The position numbers and the translations under genes were made by a program. The notes below the pieces were generated by a model that saw nothing but the letters and a program-made list of their open reading frames with translations, made no database searches and was not told the origin of the DNA. A stretch of DNA of 64,000 bases from Branchiostoma lanceolatum (lineage: Eukaryota; Chordata; Leptocardii; Amphioxiformes; Branchiostomatidae): assembly GCF_035083965.1 (NCBI RefSeq), contig NC_089730.1, forward strand, positions 19,228,742-19,292,741. Reading direction: 5' to 3'. Below are positions 57,160-64,000 of this stretch, piece after piece; the first letter of the stretch is position 1; every line of letters starts with the position of its first letter.

Positions 57160-59668
57160 AGTTACCAGAGGCAGGCTGTTGTAGATGGCGGGCGGTATGT
57201 CGGCTCTTGGGGCCTCCTTCCCCCTCTTCCCTCCCATGGTGAGGCGCACGGACCGATCCGGAATGTTACTCTTCGCCACGTACAGTTTCTTCAAGGCGCC
57301 GGAAGTCGCTATGATCTGGTACCTTTAATGACAATGACAATGAGTCACGTGACCTAAGCGATGGGCTATTCATGCGGTTAAGAAGACCGTTTCCGATTCG
57401 TCTAAAAATTCGATGTCAGCAAAATTCTAATCAGGGGTCGAAGGCGTTAGGTGAAGGACATCGTCCTTGGTTAATTAGGTATATTCGCAATAGTTTAACA
57501 TCAAATCCAATTCTTTTCCATATTTTGAAGTCACTGTTTTCAGCTGAAAAACGCTCGAAGAAAATTCTACTCCAGAAAACTTCCAAACAGCCAAGAAGAG
57601 CGGAGCTTGGGTAGCGGACTAAAGCCGAGAAGGCTGGACTCCAGGCTAACTTCGAGTACCATGAAAAAGACACTGAAAATCAGTCATATGGAATGTCACA
57701 TTCGCCGATTTCACACTTCCCATGATGCCCCATTGGGGCGTCGTAAACTCCGGCACTGCCCAATTTACGGTAATTCTTCTTAGCGCGCGTGAACCAACAG
57801 AAAACCCAAGTAGGAGGGCGGTAAAGCTGCAGGAAGGTAACGTTACGTTTTTTGTGTTGATTCTCATCAAACCTGTCATAATTACGTGTTTTATATACTG
57901 GGGAGGTAATACGGAACAATTTTTAAATGTTTTACCAGTGTTTGTCTATAGAACTTAGAAGTTGAATTTGTATAATGTCACAGAGACTTTCTTTAAAACA
58001 CTGAATAAACAGAATGCAGGAAAAACGTCTATACAGATATTTAACAATGAAGTATTACTTGCGACAATAAAATCAATTCTTAGTCTTCAATTGTGATTTT
58101 ATTTGAGTTGTTTACGAAAAGTTTGTGGAAAGTGAATTGTGGGTGATGTATGACACACCATACTCTTGCCAGCTTTGATTCAGATGTCCTGTCGGTGATG
58201 ACAGAATCTGAAATAAACCAAGCAACTTTAAATAAATGCACACATCTATATTGAATTGACTCTGATGATCATCTCTCAGATAGTAACAGTTACAGTTATT
58301 ACAGTAACACTTACACAGTAATAGATACACTAGTTATCATTTCTCAGACAGTACTAGTTACAGTAGTTTAGAGAGCATAAACAATGTGTTTCATGGTTGT
58401 TTGAATAACACGTCCAGGAATTTCACACTCGTTAGCAAATTGTTTTCTTCAGATCAGAGTGTCACATGTTTTGACCGAAAAATGCTCTCTGTTCTTCATG
58501 ATATATTACTATTTTGACAAGGCAGTTATGACTTTGGTGGTGATAATTTCTTCTTCCCTTTCGTACTACGATCGAAACACACAGCAACCAAGAAAGTTAC
58601 ACATAAAAGACGTGAAGTTAGCGGAGTATTAAAATATACAGAATTGTCAACTGATTAACAACAACAACTGATTCAAAAGTAGTGTTTAGCACCAGGATTG
58701 ATTTCCCTTTTCGTAGAATATTCAACTGCAATAACGAACGTTTCGGTTTTTTTTTTCTTGGTGATAATATGCACGTACCGATTCGCTGCGGAGACAGGCC
58801 ATCCCGCTTGAAGTTTGCGCGACTTTCGCGCGCTAAGAAGAATTACCGTAAATTGGGCTGTGCCGGAGTTTACGACGCCCCGATGGGGCATCATGGGAAG
58901 TGTGAAATCGGCGAATTTACCTAAAGTCATCTATTTCCTTCACATTGAACCCTGGGAAGGCCTTGCGAGGAAACTCTTCCGGGTCATGACCGTGACCGTG
59001 ACCTTTCTTCCGTCCGCCATGTTGTTCTTGTTCTGTGGAAGCTTGCTCAGGGGCACTCTCTCCAGGTACACTCTCTTGCTCAGGCGCACTGACGGGTGGG
59101 ACGCTGCCGTAGCTTTTCTGGACGCGTGCGTTCTGCTTTAATAGCTCGTCTACTTTTATCCTGTGATACAAAAATGGCATAAAGCTTTGTTTCATCTCAT
59201 CCAGCTTCATTGACTAATAAGTTCTACCGACTTGAATTCGGTATATCCGGCAGAACGTAAGCGTTTAAGGTTGTGTTCGCGTACTTAAGATTGATACCTC
59301 GTATATAGGTTCATTTAGTTGTGTCCAAAGGCATATCTTAAGCAACGGCTGTTACTCCGATGCAACGTTGACCAAAAAAGAGAACAAAAGAGATTCGGCA
59401 GTTAAAAGATATAACGTTAGGTTAAAATAGTAGGCTAATTACATTATAATTTATACGCATTACGTTCTGCCGACGTGCTGGTATATCCCATTGGTTGCAA
59501 CTAGGACAACGGCTTGCATGCATCGATCAGTCCAACTTTTCTCAGTTCCGTGACGCAAAGTTTTGATGACGTCATGATGACGTAGCCTCACCTGTCTATT
59601 GTAAACAGCAGCAGAGTGGACATGACGCCGGCAGCCATCAACAGCGCCCGGCGGGAGATGAACGTCAT
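49256..59668 (-). CDS. Alpha-2,8-sialyltransferase (ST8SIA family), complete, 8 exons
   Basis: A Golgi type II membrane enzyme that transfers sialic acid from CMP-sialic acid in alpha-2,8 linkage to sialylated glycans. Exons (- strand): 59668-59592, 59160-58921, 57322-57166, 53019-52907, 52747-52655, 51983-51872, 50395-50260 and 49524-49256. All have GT-AG ends and consistent phases, giving 398 codons. It has a short cytoplasmic MTFISRR, one membrane anchor (about residues 8-24) and a Pro/Glu/His-rich stem. Motif L is SCSVVGNAGSLIDSGCG and RQIDSADYVIRCN. Motif S is ARPSTGLLLTAIAM and CKEVTLYGFWPFP. Motif III is FHYFD and motif VS is HDLTE. The SGCGRQID wording is closest to ST8SIA1/5/6 from memory. 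All catalytic motifs look intact. Confidence 0.93.
49830..50235 (+). mobile_element. LINE 3' fragment with (TGATGA)n tail
   Basis: The frame ending at the TGA in CCGACATGATGATG encodes a typical non-LTR element C-terminus: RARFAGHSYRNKDELASELL, VGRPRRTYIDQLAGD and MADRSDWRKRVDLVRAIRPT. A (TGA)n tail follows at 50216-50235, RTE-like in style. It lies in ST8SIA intron 7. Confidence 0.75.
50260..50395 (-). CDS. ST8SIA exon 7
   Basis: Acceptor CCCCAG|ACC and donor ACAG|GTACAT. Encodes TCYRAHEILMEAGMADISRF through ARPST, the start of motif S, which is split by the intron. Confidence 0.93.
50400..50560 (-). mobile_element. LINE-type 3' end with (CATT)n tail
   Basis: Begins with (GAAT)n at 50402-50440 on the + strand, then TTTTATTTTCGTGTCCTGCG. 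It appears to be a non-LTR 3' end in - orientation, five bases from the exon 7 acceptor. Confidence 0.5.
50953..51298. mobile_element. MITE, ~345 bp
   Basis: The left end TAAAGGACACCCAAGCAATA-TTAGGGCC is inverted against GGCCCTAATATTGCTTTGGT-TGCCTTTA. The arms are about 28 bp with few mismatches. Intronic. Confidence 0.75.
51452..51919 (-). repeat. Tandem array built from ST8SIA exon 6 and its donor
   Basis: Eight copies of the last ~45 coding bases of exon 6 plus its donor (- strand CTGTACACCCACCCTTACCG, CCTTG.CAAGC, ATGT.AAG|GTACGG). Copies alternate in spacing (about 56 and 62 bp), giving a 118-bp higher-order unit. The alternate copy ends AAAG|GTTAGGG. The real donor is at 51871. Copies sit near 51459, 51513, 51570, 51632, 51689, 51751 and 51807. 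Confidence 0.93.
51872..51983 (-). CDS. ST8SIA exon 6
   Basis: Acceptor TTACCACAG|CTA and donor GTGAAG|GTACGG. Encodes YKNFKNDTYTEKFISDVKEY and then GLSMLYTHPYRLAKHVK. Its last ~45 bp are the seed of the array. Confidence 0.93.
52280..52573 (-). mobile_element. LINE 3' fragment
   Basis: The - strand frame 52573-52289 has the non-LTR C-terminal signature FKNSYFPRTIVEWNSLQPST then ASSLDSFKQCM. In ST8SIA intron 5. Confidence 0.7.
52655..52747 (-). CDS. ST8SIA exon 5
   Basis: Acceptor CGCCACAG|A and donor ATCAT|GTAAGT, 93 nt. Encodes CNFPPVDGEYAKDVGKKTGF and LSVNPSLFQI, continuing motif L (RCNxPP...DVGxKT). A longer open frame in another phase at this place is not the coding one. Confidence 0.93.
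52907..53019 (-). CDS. ST8SIA exon 4 (motif L)
   Basis: Acceptor TTGCAG|GGT and donor ATCAG|GTAAAC. Encodes GIFEHKAKYQ then SCSVVGNAGSLIDSGCG and RQIDSADYVI, the CMP-sialic-acid-binding motif L with its conserved Cys. Confidence 0.95.
53095..53192. mobile_element. Short MITE, AGCCTGGA/TCCAGGCT family
   Basis: TAGCCTGGAATCCAGC is inverted against GCTGGACTCCAGGCTAA about 80 bp on. Single ends of the same family occur at 33610 and 57630. Confidence 0.6.
53442..53483 (-). ncRNA. Hammerhead-ribozyme-like motif in Penelope 3' end
   Basis: On the - strand: GTCA, CTGACGA, an unpaired A, stem II AAGTAG/CTACTT with loop TGGATG, GAAAC, GTC, TGAC. GTCA and TGAC pair as stem I, and the AC/GU of GAAAC-GUC form the tiny stem III known in Penelope hammerheads. 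The extra A beside the core is a deviation. Activity is untested. Confidence 0.55.
53651..55705 (-). CDS. Penelope-like polyprotein (RT + GIY-YIG), intact frame, artefactual N-terminus
   Basis: The 684-codon frame has LPADNGRC, YGLPKIHK (about 208-215), SYDVCSLF, GSPVSPIVVNLYME and the RT catalytic YVDD (about 379-382). TYIGETSRSLNERYKEH (about 592) is a GIY-YIG nuclease start. The first ~57 residues (55705 to about 55535) are read antisense through the other arm, so the true element sequence begins near LNFAVTPNKIP. The protein is therefore 5'-truncated even though no stop or frameshift is visible. Confidence 0.9.
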   Translation of the reverse strand: MRFEVGGNVEVLEDPSEFFGHSLYIRNSDVGLVSVGQRCTLSRFLGLVRRFEGFVESLNFAVTPNKIPNIDIVTETESAIRRAHMSYKQAEALRTKVATTLKVSKPPAGNITREEQTALKNLATNQDIVILPADNGRCTVVLDREQYDRKIQDLLGDKDTYKPLKRDPTTKFKREIIEALKKLETDEALDHVTYLKIKPKSEQPPAFYGLPKIHKQDVPLRPIVSGIGSVTYGVASFLAKILGPLVGKSQHHVQNSADFVNKIKDIQLDEDDIITSYDVCSLFTCIPPKEAVSVVREALEADNTLADRTKLSVDQICKLLDLCLGCTYFTYKGQFFQQLHGCAMGSPVSPIVVNLYMEKFENKALSTFKDTPPAKWFRYVDDTWCRLKKRVADDFFEHINQIDDNIKFTQESSQDSMLPFLDTKTIIEKDGRLQFEVYRKPTHTDQYLAFDSHHPLEHKLAVIKTLFHRADNIITSDTAKTDEHRHLRGALGKCGYQRWTFNKALKPSDQSKKTAKCTPLTNRNKANITIPYVQGVSEKLRRIFQNFNIATNFKPQSTLRQRLVHPKDRPRKGSKADVIYRLKCEEPNCNNTYIGETSRSLNERYKEHCANRYSSAIFHHLKHNQGHSFNLESTDILDRESRWFERGVREAIYERIYNPTLNRKGGLRVELSGTWDIALGANQL
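55595..56092 (+). pseudogene. Truncated Penelope-like copy: nuclease end only
   Basis: The + strand frame repeats the last ~165 residues of the - strand polyprotein. The only difference I noticed in the protein is Pro for Ser in DREPRWFERG. It lacks reverse transcriptase. Confidence 0.88.
56260..56301 (+). ncRNA. Second hammerhead-like motif, stem I broken
   Basis: Same core and stem II as 53442-53483, but the TGAC of stem I is TAAC here, which loses one pair. Confidence 0.4.
56885..57016 (-). mobile_element. tRNA-derived SINE (family A), second copy
   Basis: On the - strand GTCGTGTGGCGTAACGGCAA, box B GAGTTCGAATCCCC, then TGGAAAAGGCACTTAGCACG. Same family as 1795-2105. Confidence 0.75.
57040..57156. 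repeat. (CCAA)n and (CAGA)n microsatellites beside the ST8SIA exon 3 donor
   Basis: About seven CCAA then about 22 AGAC units. The tract ends nine bases from the donor (57165), so on the transcript a long GUCU run starts directly after the 5' splice site. Confidence 0.95.
57166..57322 (-). CDS. ST8SIA exon 3
   Basis: Acceptor ATTAAAG|G and donor CTG|GTAACT, 157 nt. Encodes YQIIATSGALKKLYVAKSNI and through PPAIYNSLPL, the stem and start of the catalytic domain. Confidence 0.88.
57700..58916. mobile_element. DNA transposon with ~90-bp terminal inverted repeats, abutting the ST8SIA exon 2 donor
   Basis: The left arm 57700-57790 and right arm 58826-58916 are inverted copies (ends ATTCGCCGATTTCACACTTC; inner GGTAATTCTTCTTAGCGCGC). 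The flanks TCAC and TTAC suggest a short target duplication. The right end stops four bases before exon 2, so donor bases +5 and +6 are element sequence. Confidence 0.85.
58921..59160 (-). CDS. ST8SIA exon 2 (stem region)
   Basis: Acceptor GTATCACAG|G and donor TTTAG|GTAAAT, 240 nt. Stem rich in Glu/Pro/Ser with paired SAPEQE(S/A) repeats and a GHGHGH stretch. Confidence 0.85.
59592..59668 (-). CDS. ST8SIA exon 1 (signal anchor)
   Basis: 25 codons plus two bases. MTFISRR then a hydrophobic segment ALLMAAGVMSTLLLFTI, a type II anchor. Donor GACAG|GTGAGG. Confidence 0.85.
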
Positions 59669-61299
59669 TCCGACGGGACGGCTGGGCAGGGCGGACAGTG
59701 TGTTTACAATTAACAAAAAATGAGTGAATGCATGAAGTCAACCACAAACCACGTTGACATTGATGATATCATTGAGAATAGTCTTTATGTCATACCTGGG
59801 CCGCAAAAACGTGTTCCGGACCGGGTGATAACTTCATAACTTCGGGTTATCACACGGGCTCCCATCGAATATTTAGAATGTAATTGGAGTGCGCCTAGTG
59901 CGCCGCTGTCGAAAATTCAAATACCAGATTCGGTCTTTGGAATGTGCGGCTGTTATAGTCTTTATATTCCTGCCCAAATGGCCTAAATGCACAGATGACC
60001 ATACTTGGTCTAGAAGAAGCAAAATGTTAAACATGAAATGATAAAATGCTACATTCTAATATTACAAAGTGAAAACAAACAAAACTGTGGACTACTGTTA
60101 AACTAACGTTAGTCACTTAATACATTTTTTCTTCTCTCTTTTTGAAACGCTTGGAAACATACTATGTATACATACCCATATGTTCATTCGTGCATGACAT
60201 CAGGTATATGAAAGTATCCTGCTATGACATATTTGTACATTTCTTGCCTAATTCTATTGTCTTAAACAGTTGGCACTCATGTTAACCTGACAACATCAAA
60301 AGCAAGAAACGACAATAATCGATCCCAATAAATCTACTATGACATCCCCACAAGACTCATCGATGGCCAGCTATAATAATTGGACAGTCAGAGCCGAGCT
60401 TTGTTCATAGTTCCACGTTTAGTGTCCGTTTACATGAGAGCATGCAACAAGTTGACTTTCTATTCGACTGCGTCACACAACTTCTAAAGACAATGTTGAC
60501 ACTAGACTGGACTCTTTTTATCATCATAACCAGTACTACATATAGGATTAAAATCTCGTCATTCTATAATGTTAGGCATCACATGAGTATGATATGTAGT
60601 GTTTGAAATGTATCACCTGGTGTCGACCGTCAAACAAGGTTCTTTTGCTGACTCTGTTTTCCAGTCTACACAGCGGACATCACCATCGGCACATTGAATC
60701 GCCTCCCACACGCACTATAGCCTTTTATATGCTAATGAAACAGGTGTGTATTAAAGTCTCGTTCTCTGTCGAAAAGTACATTATCTCGGGTCCTGTAGGT
60801 ACGCGACGTGACGTCACAACTAAAAGATGACTACCGCCGCCATGTTGGTGGACTAATTAAACATGAGCAGGTCCAAGATGGCGATGTTTTCGTCTGCAAT
60901 ATTGCGTAATAAAGACCTTCAACTTCAAGCAGTTCTGTACTGTGTATGGGGGGGGGGGGGTGTCTTGTTTCTTTATATTGATTGTCAATTCCGTTTTTTA
61001 ACAACTTTTGTCAAGACGGATAGAACGCCAGGAACCGTACTTGAAGTGGCTCTAAGTAATGGTAACAGACCGGTTATGCAACAAAGGCATTGACCTTGCT
61101 TGACATCTGACCTACATTTTTTCGATTATTTGTTAGATGTTAGGAGTATCTTTGCACGTAAAGCTTACATGTACACACTTCAGCAAGTGAAAATGGCTCT
61201 GTTCTTAACGTTACACAACCGTTGTGGACGAAATATGCTACGGCCATAATTTTTATGACCTTATCCATGACCTTGACGTCTGACCCGCAACGAAACAAG
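59669..61299. other. Divergent intergenic region, ST8SIA and DDAH promoters
   Basis: 1.6 kb between two start codons on opposite strands. It holds an inverted CCGGGTGATAAC/GTTATCACACGGG (59820-59858), a perfect CRE TGACGTCA (60811-60818), YY1-like CCGCCATGTTGG (60837) and AAGATGGCG (60875), and a G13 run near 60950. No other gene seen. Confidence 0.45.
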
Positions 61300-61584
61300 A
61301 TGGCGGCGTACGGGCGGTACCATACGGCGGTAGTACGGGGCATCCCGGACTCCGTACGGTACGAAGCGCTGATCCAGGCCGAACAGAGGGACTATGTAGA
61401 CGTGGAGAAGGCCCGTCAGGAGAAGGCAGTGTACGTGCAGACTCTGAGGGACCTGGGGCTGAGGATAGTCGAACTCCCGGCCGCCGAGGAACACCCCGAC
61501 TGCCCGTTCGTGGAAGACTGTGCCGTGGTGTGCAATGGTACCGCACTGGTGACCCGACCCGGACACCCCAGCAGGCGAGGAGAG
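61300..61584 (+). CDS. DDAH exon 1 (second, canonical paralogue), partial gene
   Basis: 95 codons from ATG, donor GAG|GTATTA, phase 0, matching the single vertebrate first exon. MAAYGRYHTAVVRGIPDS, LRDLGLRIVELPA, PDCPFVEDCAVVC and VTRPGHPSRRGE are family hallmarks. Human Asp73, Glu78, Asp79 and Arg98 are all present, so it is likely active. An upstream in-frame ATG at 61222 is less likely, because the family N-terminus starts here. AACAAGATGGCGGC over the start resembles a YY1 site. The remaining exons lie beyond 64000. Confidence 0.93.
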
Positions 61585-61904
61585 GTATTAATTACATTCA
61601 AACTTTATTACACAACGGTTGTAACGGATGCAATGTATGGTAAACTTAGTGTCATACCTACGCTGTTCTGTGTCTTCTAAGTTCTATGTATTAGCAAGGA
61701 GGTTAAAATAAGATTTAATACCAGAAAGCTTTATGCTTTGAAGCCATGATTGTGTACAAATAAGCTCAGATTTAGAATCTCAACTTACATGTAATCCCCT
61801 TGATTAAACACTTGTGTCTGAAATGATGCAAATTATGTCTTTTTGTCAGAGCTCTAGATATAACGTTTTCTGACACTGAGTGATCACATCTATGCTTAAC
61901 GTTT

Positions 61905-62095
61905 TTTCTGGACCCAAGGGTCAAAAGTTCGATCCCCGGCTATTGTTATTCATCCCAAGTAACGTTAATGCCTTTCGGAACTTCCGAAGGGACGTAAAAT
62001 GGGGGTCAGAGGAGGTGCCTCGGGCAAGTTTAATAATGAAGAGCTTAGCAGCCGGCCTTCCTGTTAAATCATACCTAGCTATAGCTACGTACTGA
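61905..62095 (+). mobile_element. SINE fragment related to the 5S-SINE body
   Basis: AAGTTCGATCCCCGGCT is box-B-like. CTTCCGAAGGGACGTAAAAT and GAGGAGGTGCCT match the body of 23041-23325. Confidence 0.55.
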
Positions 62096-62263
62096 AACAG
62101 CAAGGAAACATGATGCCCTGTAATACATATGTGCCACTAGGCATAGGCACTACAATGGTCTGAACAAATCATCAAACGAGCGAACGAATTTTCAATGCCT
62201 CCCCATCGGGAGACGAAGGCCAATGAAAGACATCTCGGTCACTGTTAGCCCCTCTCCGAATCC

Positions 62264-63122
62264 GGGTTTGCGGATTCGATGGGGTGGTCTACAGGGGTGG
62301 GCTAGTGGGGTGGGCTACCTCAGCATCTACCCTTTCTGGACCTCAAGGCTGTACATGGGGGTTTAGCATTGAATGGAATTTCCTTGAGGAAAAGATGGGT
62401 CACTCTGTGGGAGGGCCGGAAAGAATGCTTTATTTTGCTGAAGGATTATATTGCTTTGGGGATGCTACAGTGGGGGGTGGAGGTGGGCAATGAGCATACT
62501 GCATACATTTACATCGTGCAGGAGTTTGTTATCCCCAGTTTTAGATTTCTAAACATGGAGGGCTATGTTCCCTGTTCCTTTATATACTGCTCAGTCAGGC
62601 CAACAGGACAGTAGAATTGTGGCTACAAGAAAGAAATGAGCATCAAAAGCAACACTATACATTGTACAAACACACACACTTAAAACATTCCAACCCACGC
62701 TCGTGCACACTGACACACATAACCACAAATACATTGTACATTGTATGCAAGCACATGCATTCAGGTACATTCTAGTCTAAATGTGAGACTTATGTTTTGA
62801 ATTTTGTCAAACACAGGCTCTCTCATTCCCTAGCTGTTCTATGCAACTTCCAGTTTATTTCCCCTTGTACCTCTTCCCTAAAATCCTAATTAATTGTATA
62901 CTGAGTACTTAGAAGTTTGTTTATGATAAATGGCTTTTCTACCAGTCTTGGTGCTGTTACCTTCCCTCTAGCCCACCCACAGCTTGACCCAGATCCTCTT
63001 CAAGGAAATTCCATAAGAGGCCAAACCCCCATGCACAGCCTTGAGGTCCAGAAAGGGTAGATGCTGAGGTAGCCCACCCCACTAGCCCACCCCTGTAGAC
63101 CACCCCATCGAATCCGCAAACC
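62264..63122. mobile_element. DNA transposon with ~140-bp terminal inverted repeats
   Basis: GTTTGCGGATTCGATGGGGT through GAATTTCCTTGA on the left is repeated inverted on the right (62981-63122) with few differences. There is no transposase between the arms. It is in DDAH intron 1. Confidence 0.85.
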
Positions 63123-63189
63123 CCTCCGAATCCTACTGTCCACAGCCCCCCGGGAAGGCAATGTGGAGGGCAGAAAAGAGTATGAAGAA

Positions 63190-63345
63190 GCTTAGATATC
63201 CAGGTAATAAGATACGAAATATAACAGGCCTAGGTACTTAAGCAACTGGATAGAATTTGGAAACGTTCAGGCATTTCGCGTAGCATCCGCCACCTTTTGT
63301 CAGCAAGTGAGCAAGATCTGGATTTTGTCAGTGACTGATCAAGTT
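63190..63345 (-). mobile_element. Penelope-like element 3' fragment
   Basis: TTAGATATCCAGGTAATAAG and CAACTGGATAGAATTTGGAA match the 3' end of 53364. The hammerhead-like core is degraded (CTGACAA). Confidence 0.75.
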
Positions 63346-64000
63346 TCTTAGTCTATTTAGCCTGTATTTGCATTTACTATTTAGATGGTCTTTCATTCTG
63401 ATCAGTGGGATATCGTATTTCAGTACAGCTGCAAACTGGACCGAGATTAATTCCCGCCAATAACCTCCTGTGTTCCAGAATTACCCTTCATCATTCTAAT
63501 CTCTGATCATGAATTGACATCACGCACCCTTTTCTAGATCCAGATTAAAGTCCACCCACGAAAAGTGTTGCCTGAATTCAATCAAGCTCCTGTAACGGCT
63601 TGCCGCCCTGTAACTGCATGCCGCCCTGTAACTGCATAGCCACGGGGAGGGGACAGAAATCCCCGGACAGCTGGAGTTTGCGTTATACAGACTACGAAAA
63701 GTGTATTTATAGCAAATTCAAATCCTCTACACCAGTATGTTTTGATACTTATTTCGATTACTCATGCCCAACAAATGATAGCTCAGCAGACACTATTTGA
63801 GAACACACATCGACCCGGGGCACTGTTCACTGGGTTAATGATTAACATATTGCGTCCTCACGTACGTGCTTTCTTTGTGTTAAACAACCTCTTTAACCCT
63901 TTTGACATGAGGTATTCCAATGCGATATGTACGCCACGATTCTTTGTGCAGGGCCCTTAAATACACTATACATGTGACATGGCTGTAGTTTTGAAACAGG
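63346..64000. other. DDAH intron 1, no exon seen
   Basis: I looked for the second DDAH exon (expected ATLDGGD and VLFTG) and did not find it before the window ends. Confidence 0.5.
63594..63645. repeat. Three-copy ~20-bp repeat
   Basis: TGTAACGGCTTGCCGCCC followed by two TGTAACTGCATGCCGCCC-type units. Confidence 0.7.

Overview
The window is animal (eukaryotic) nuclear DNA. It has multi-exon genes with GT-AG introns, intron-rich spacing and dense small transposons. The gene set (SSNA1, two DDAH paralogues, an alpha-2,8-sialyltransferase), the 5S- and tRNA-derived SINEs, the Penelope-like element and the minisatellites built from exon edges fit an invertebrate deuterostome. I think it is most likely a cephalochordate (amphioxus, Branchiostoma-type), but that is inference. 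There are no bacterial-style operons.

Layout. 1-380: a minisatellite. 1160-12224 (+): SSNA1, four exons, complete, with an 8.3 kb third intron full of MITEs and decayed repeats. 12225-16037: intergenic DNA between two convergent genes. 16038-36447 (-): a complete seven-exon DDAH-family gene of 297 codons. Its active-site residues are largely replaced, so it is probably a pseudoenzyme. Its introns hold two exon-derived tandem arrays, a 454-bp satellite and a diverged ~350-bp array. 37.3-39.7 kb: SINE and LINE remains. 39739-42125 (-): a candidate small secreted acidic protein with two related phase 1-1 exons. 42.19-44.18 kb: a 789-bp tandem repeat. 44.5-49.2 kb: MITEs, other inverted-repeat elements and GC-rich minisatellites. 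49256-59668 (-): a complete eight-exon alpha-2,8-sialyltransferase (398 codons). Its introns carry an exon-derived tandem array, an inverted-pair Penelope-like element (53364-56346, with 15-bp target duplications) and a transposon inserted at a splice donor. 61300-61584 (+): the first exon of a second DDAH gene with intact substrate-binding residues, running off the right edge.

The strongest unusual signal is a recurring structure. In two confidently called genes, and weakly in a third, the tandem array beside an exon is made of copies of that exon's own edge, including the splice site. These are the DDAH-like exon 6 donor (12 copies plus ~35 units of 27 bp), the DDAH-like exon 5 acceptor (7 copies, 128 bp), sialyltransferase exon 6 donor (8 copies) and the secreted-protein exon 1 donor (2 to 3 copies). 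A partial duplicate of DDAH-like exon 4 with its acceptor adds a fifth case. I recall that minisatellites covering exon-intron junctions have been reported in amphioxus Adh, so the type is not wholly new, but this density in one 64 kb stretch merits attention.

I infer no shared pathway. SSNA1 acts on microtubules and centrioles, DDAH degrades methylarginines, and ST8SIA enzymes act in the Golgi. The biological link is the DDAH pair: a probable enzyme and a probable dead relative about 25 kb apart and in opposite orientation.
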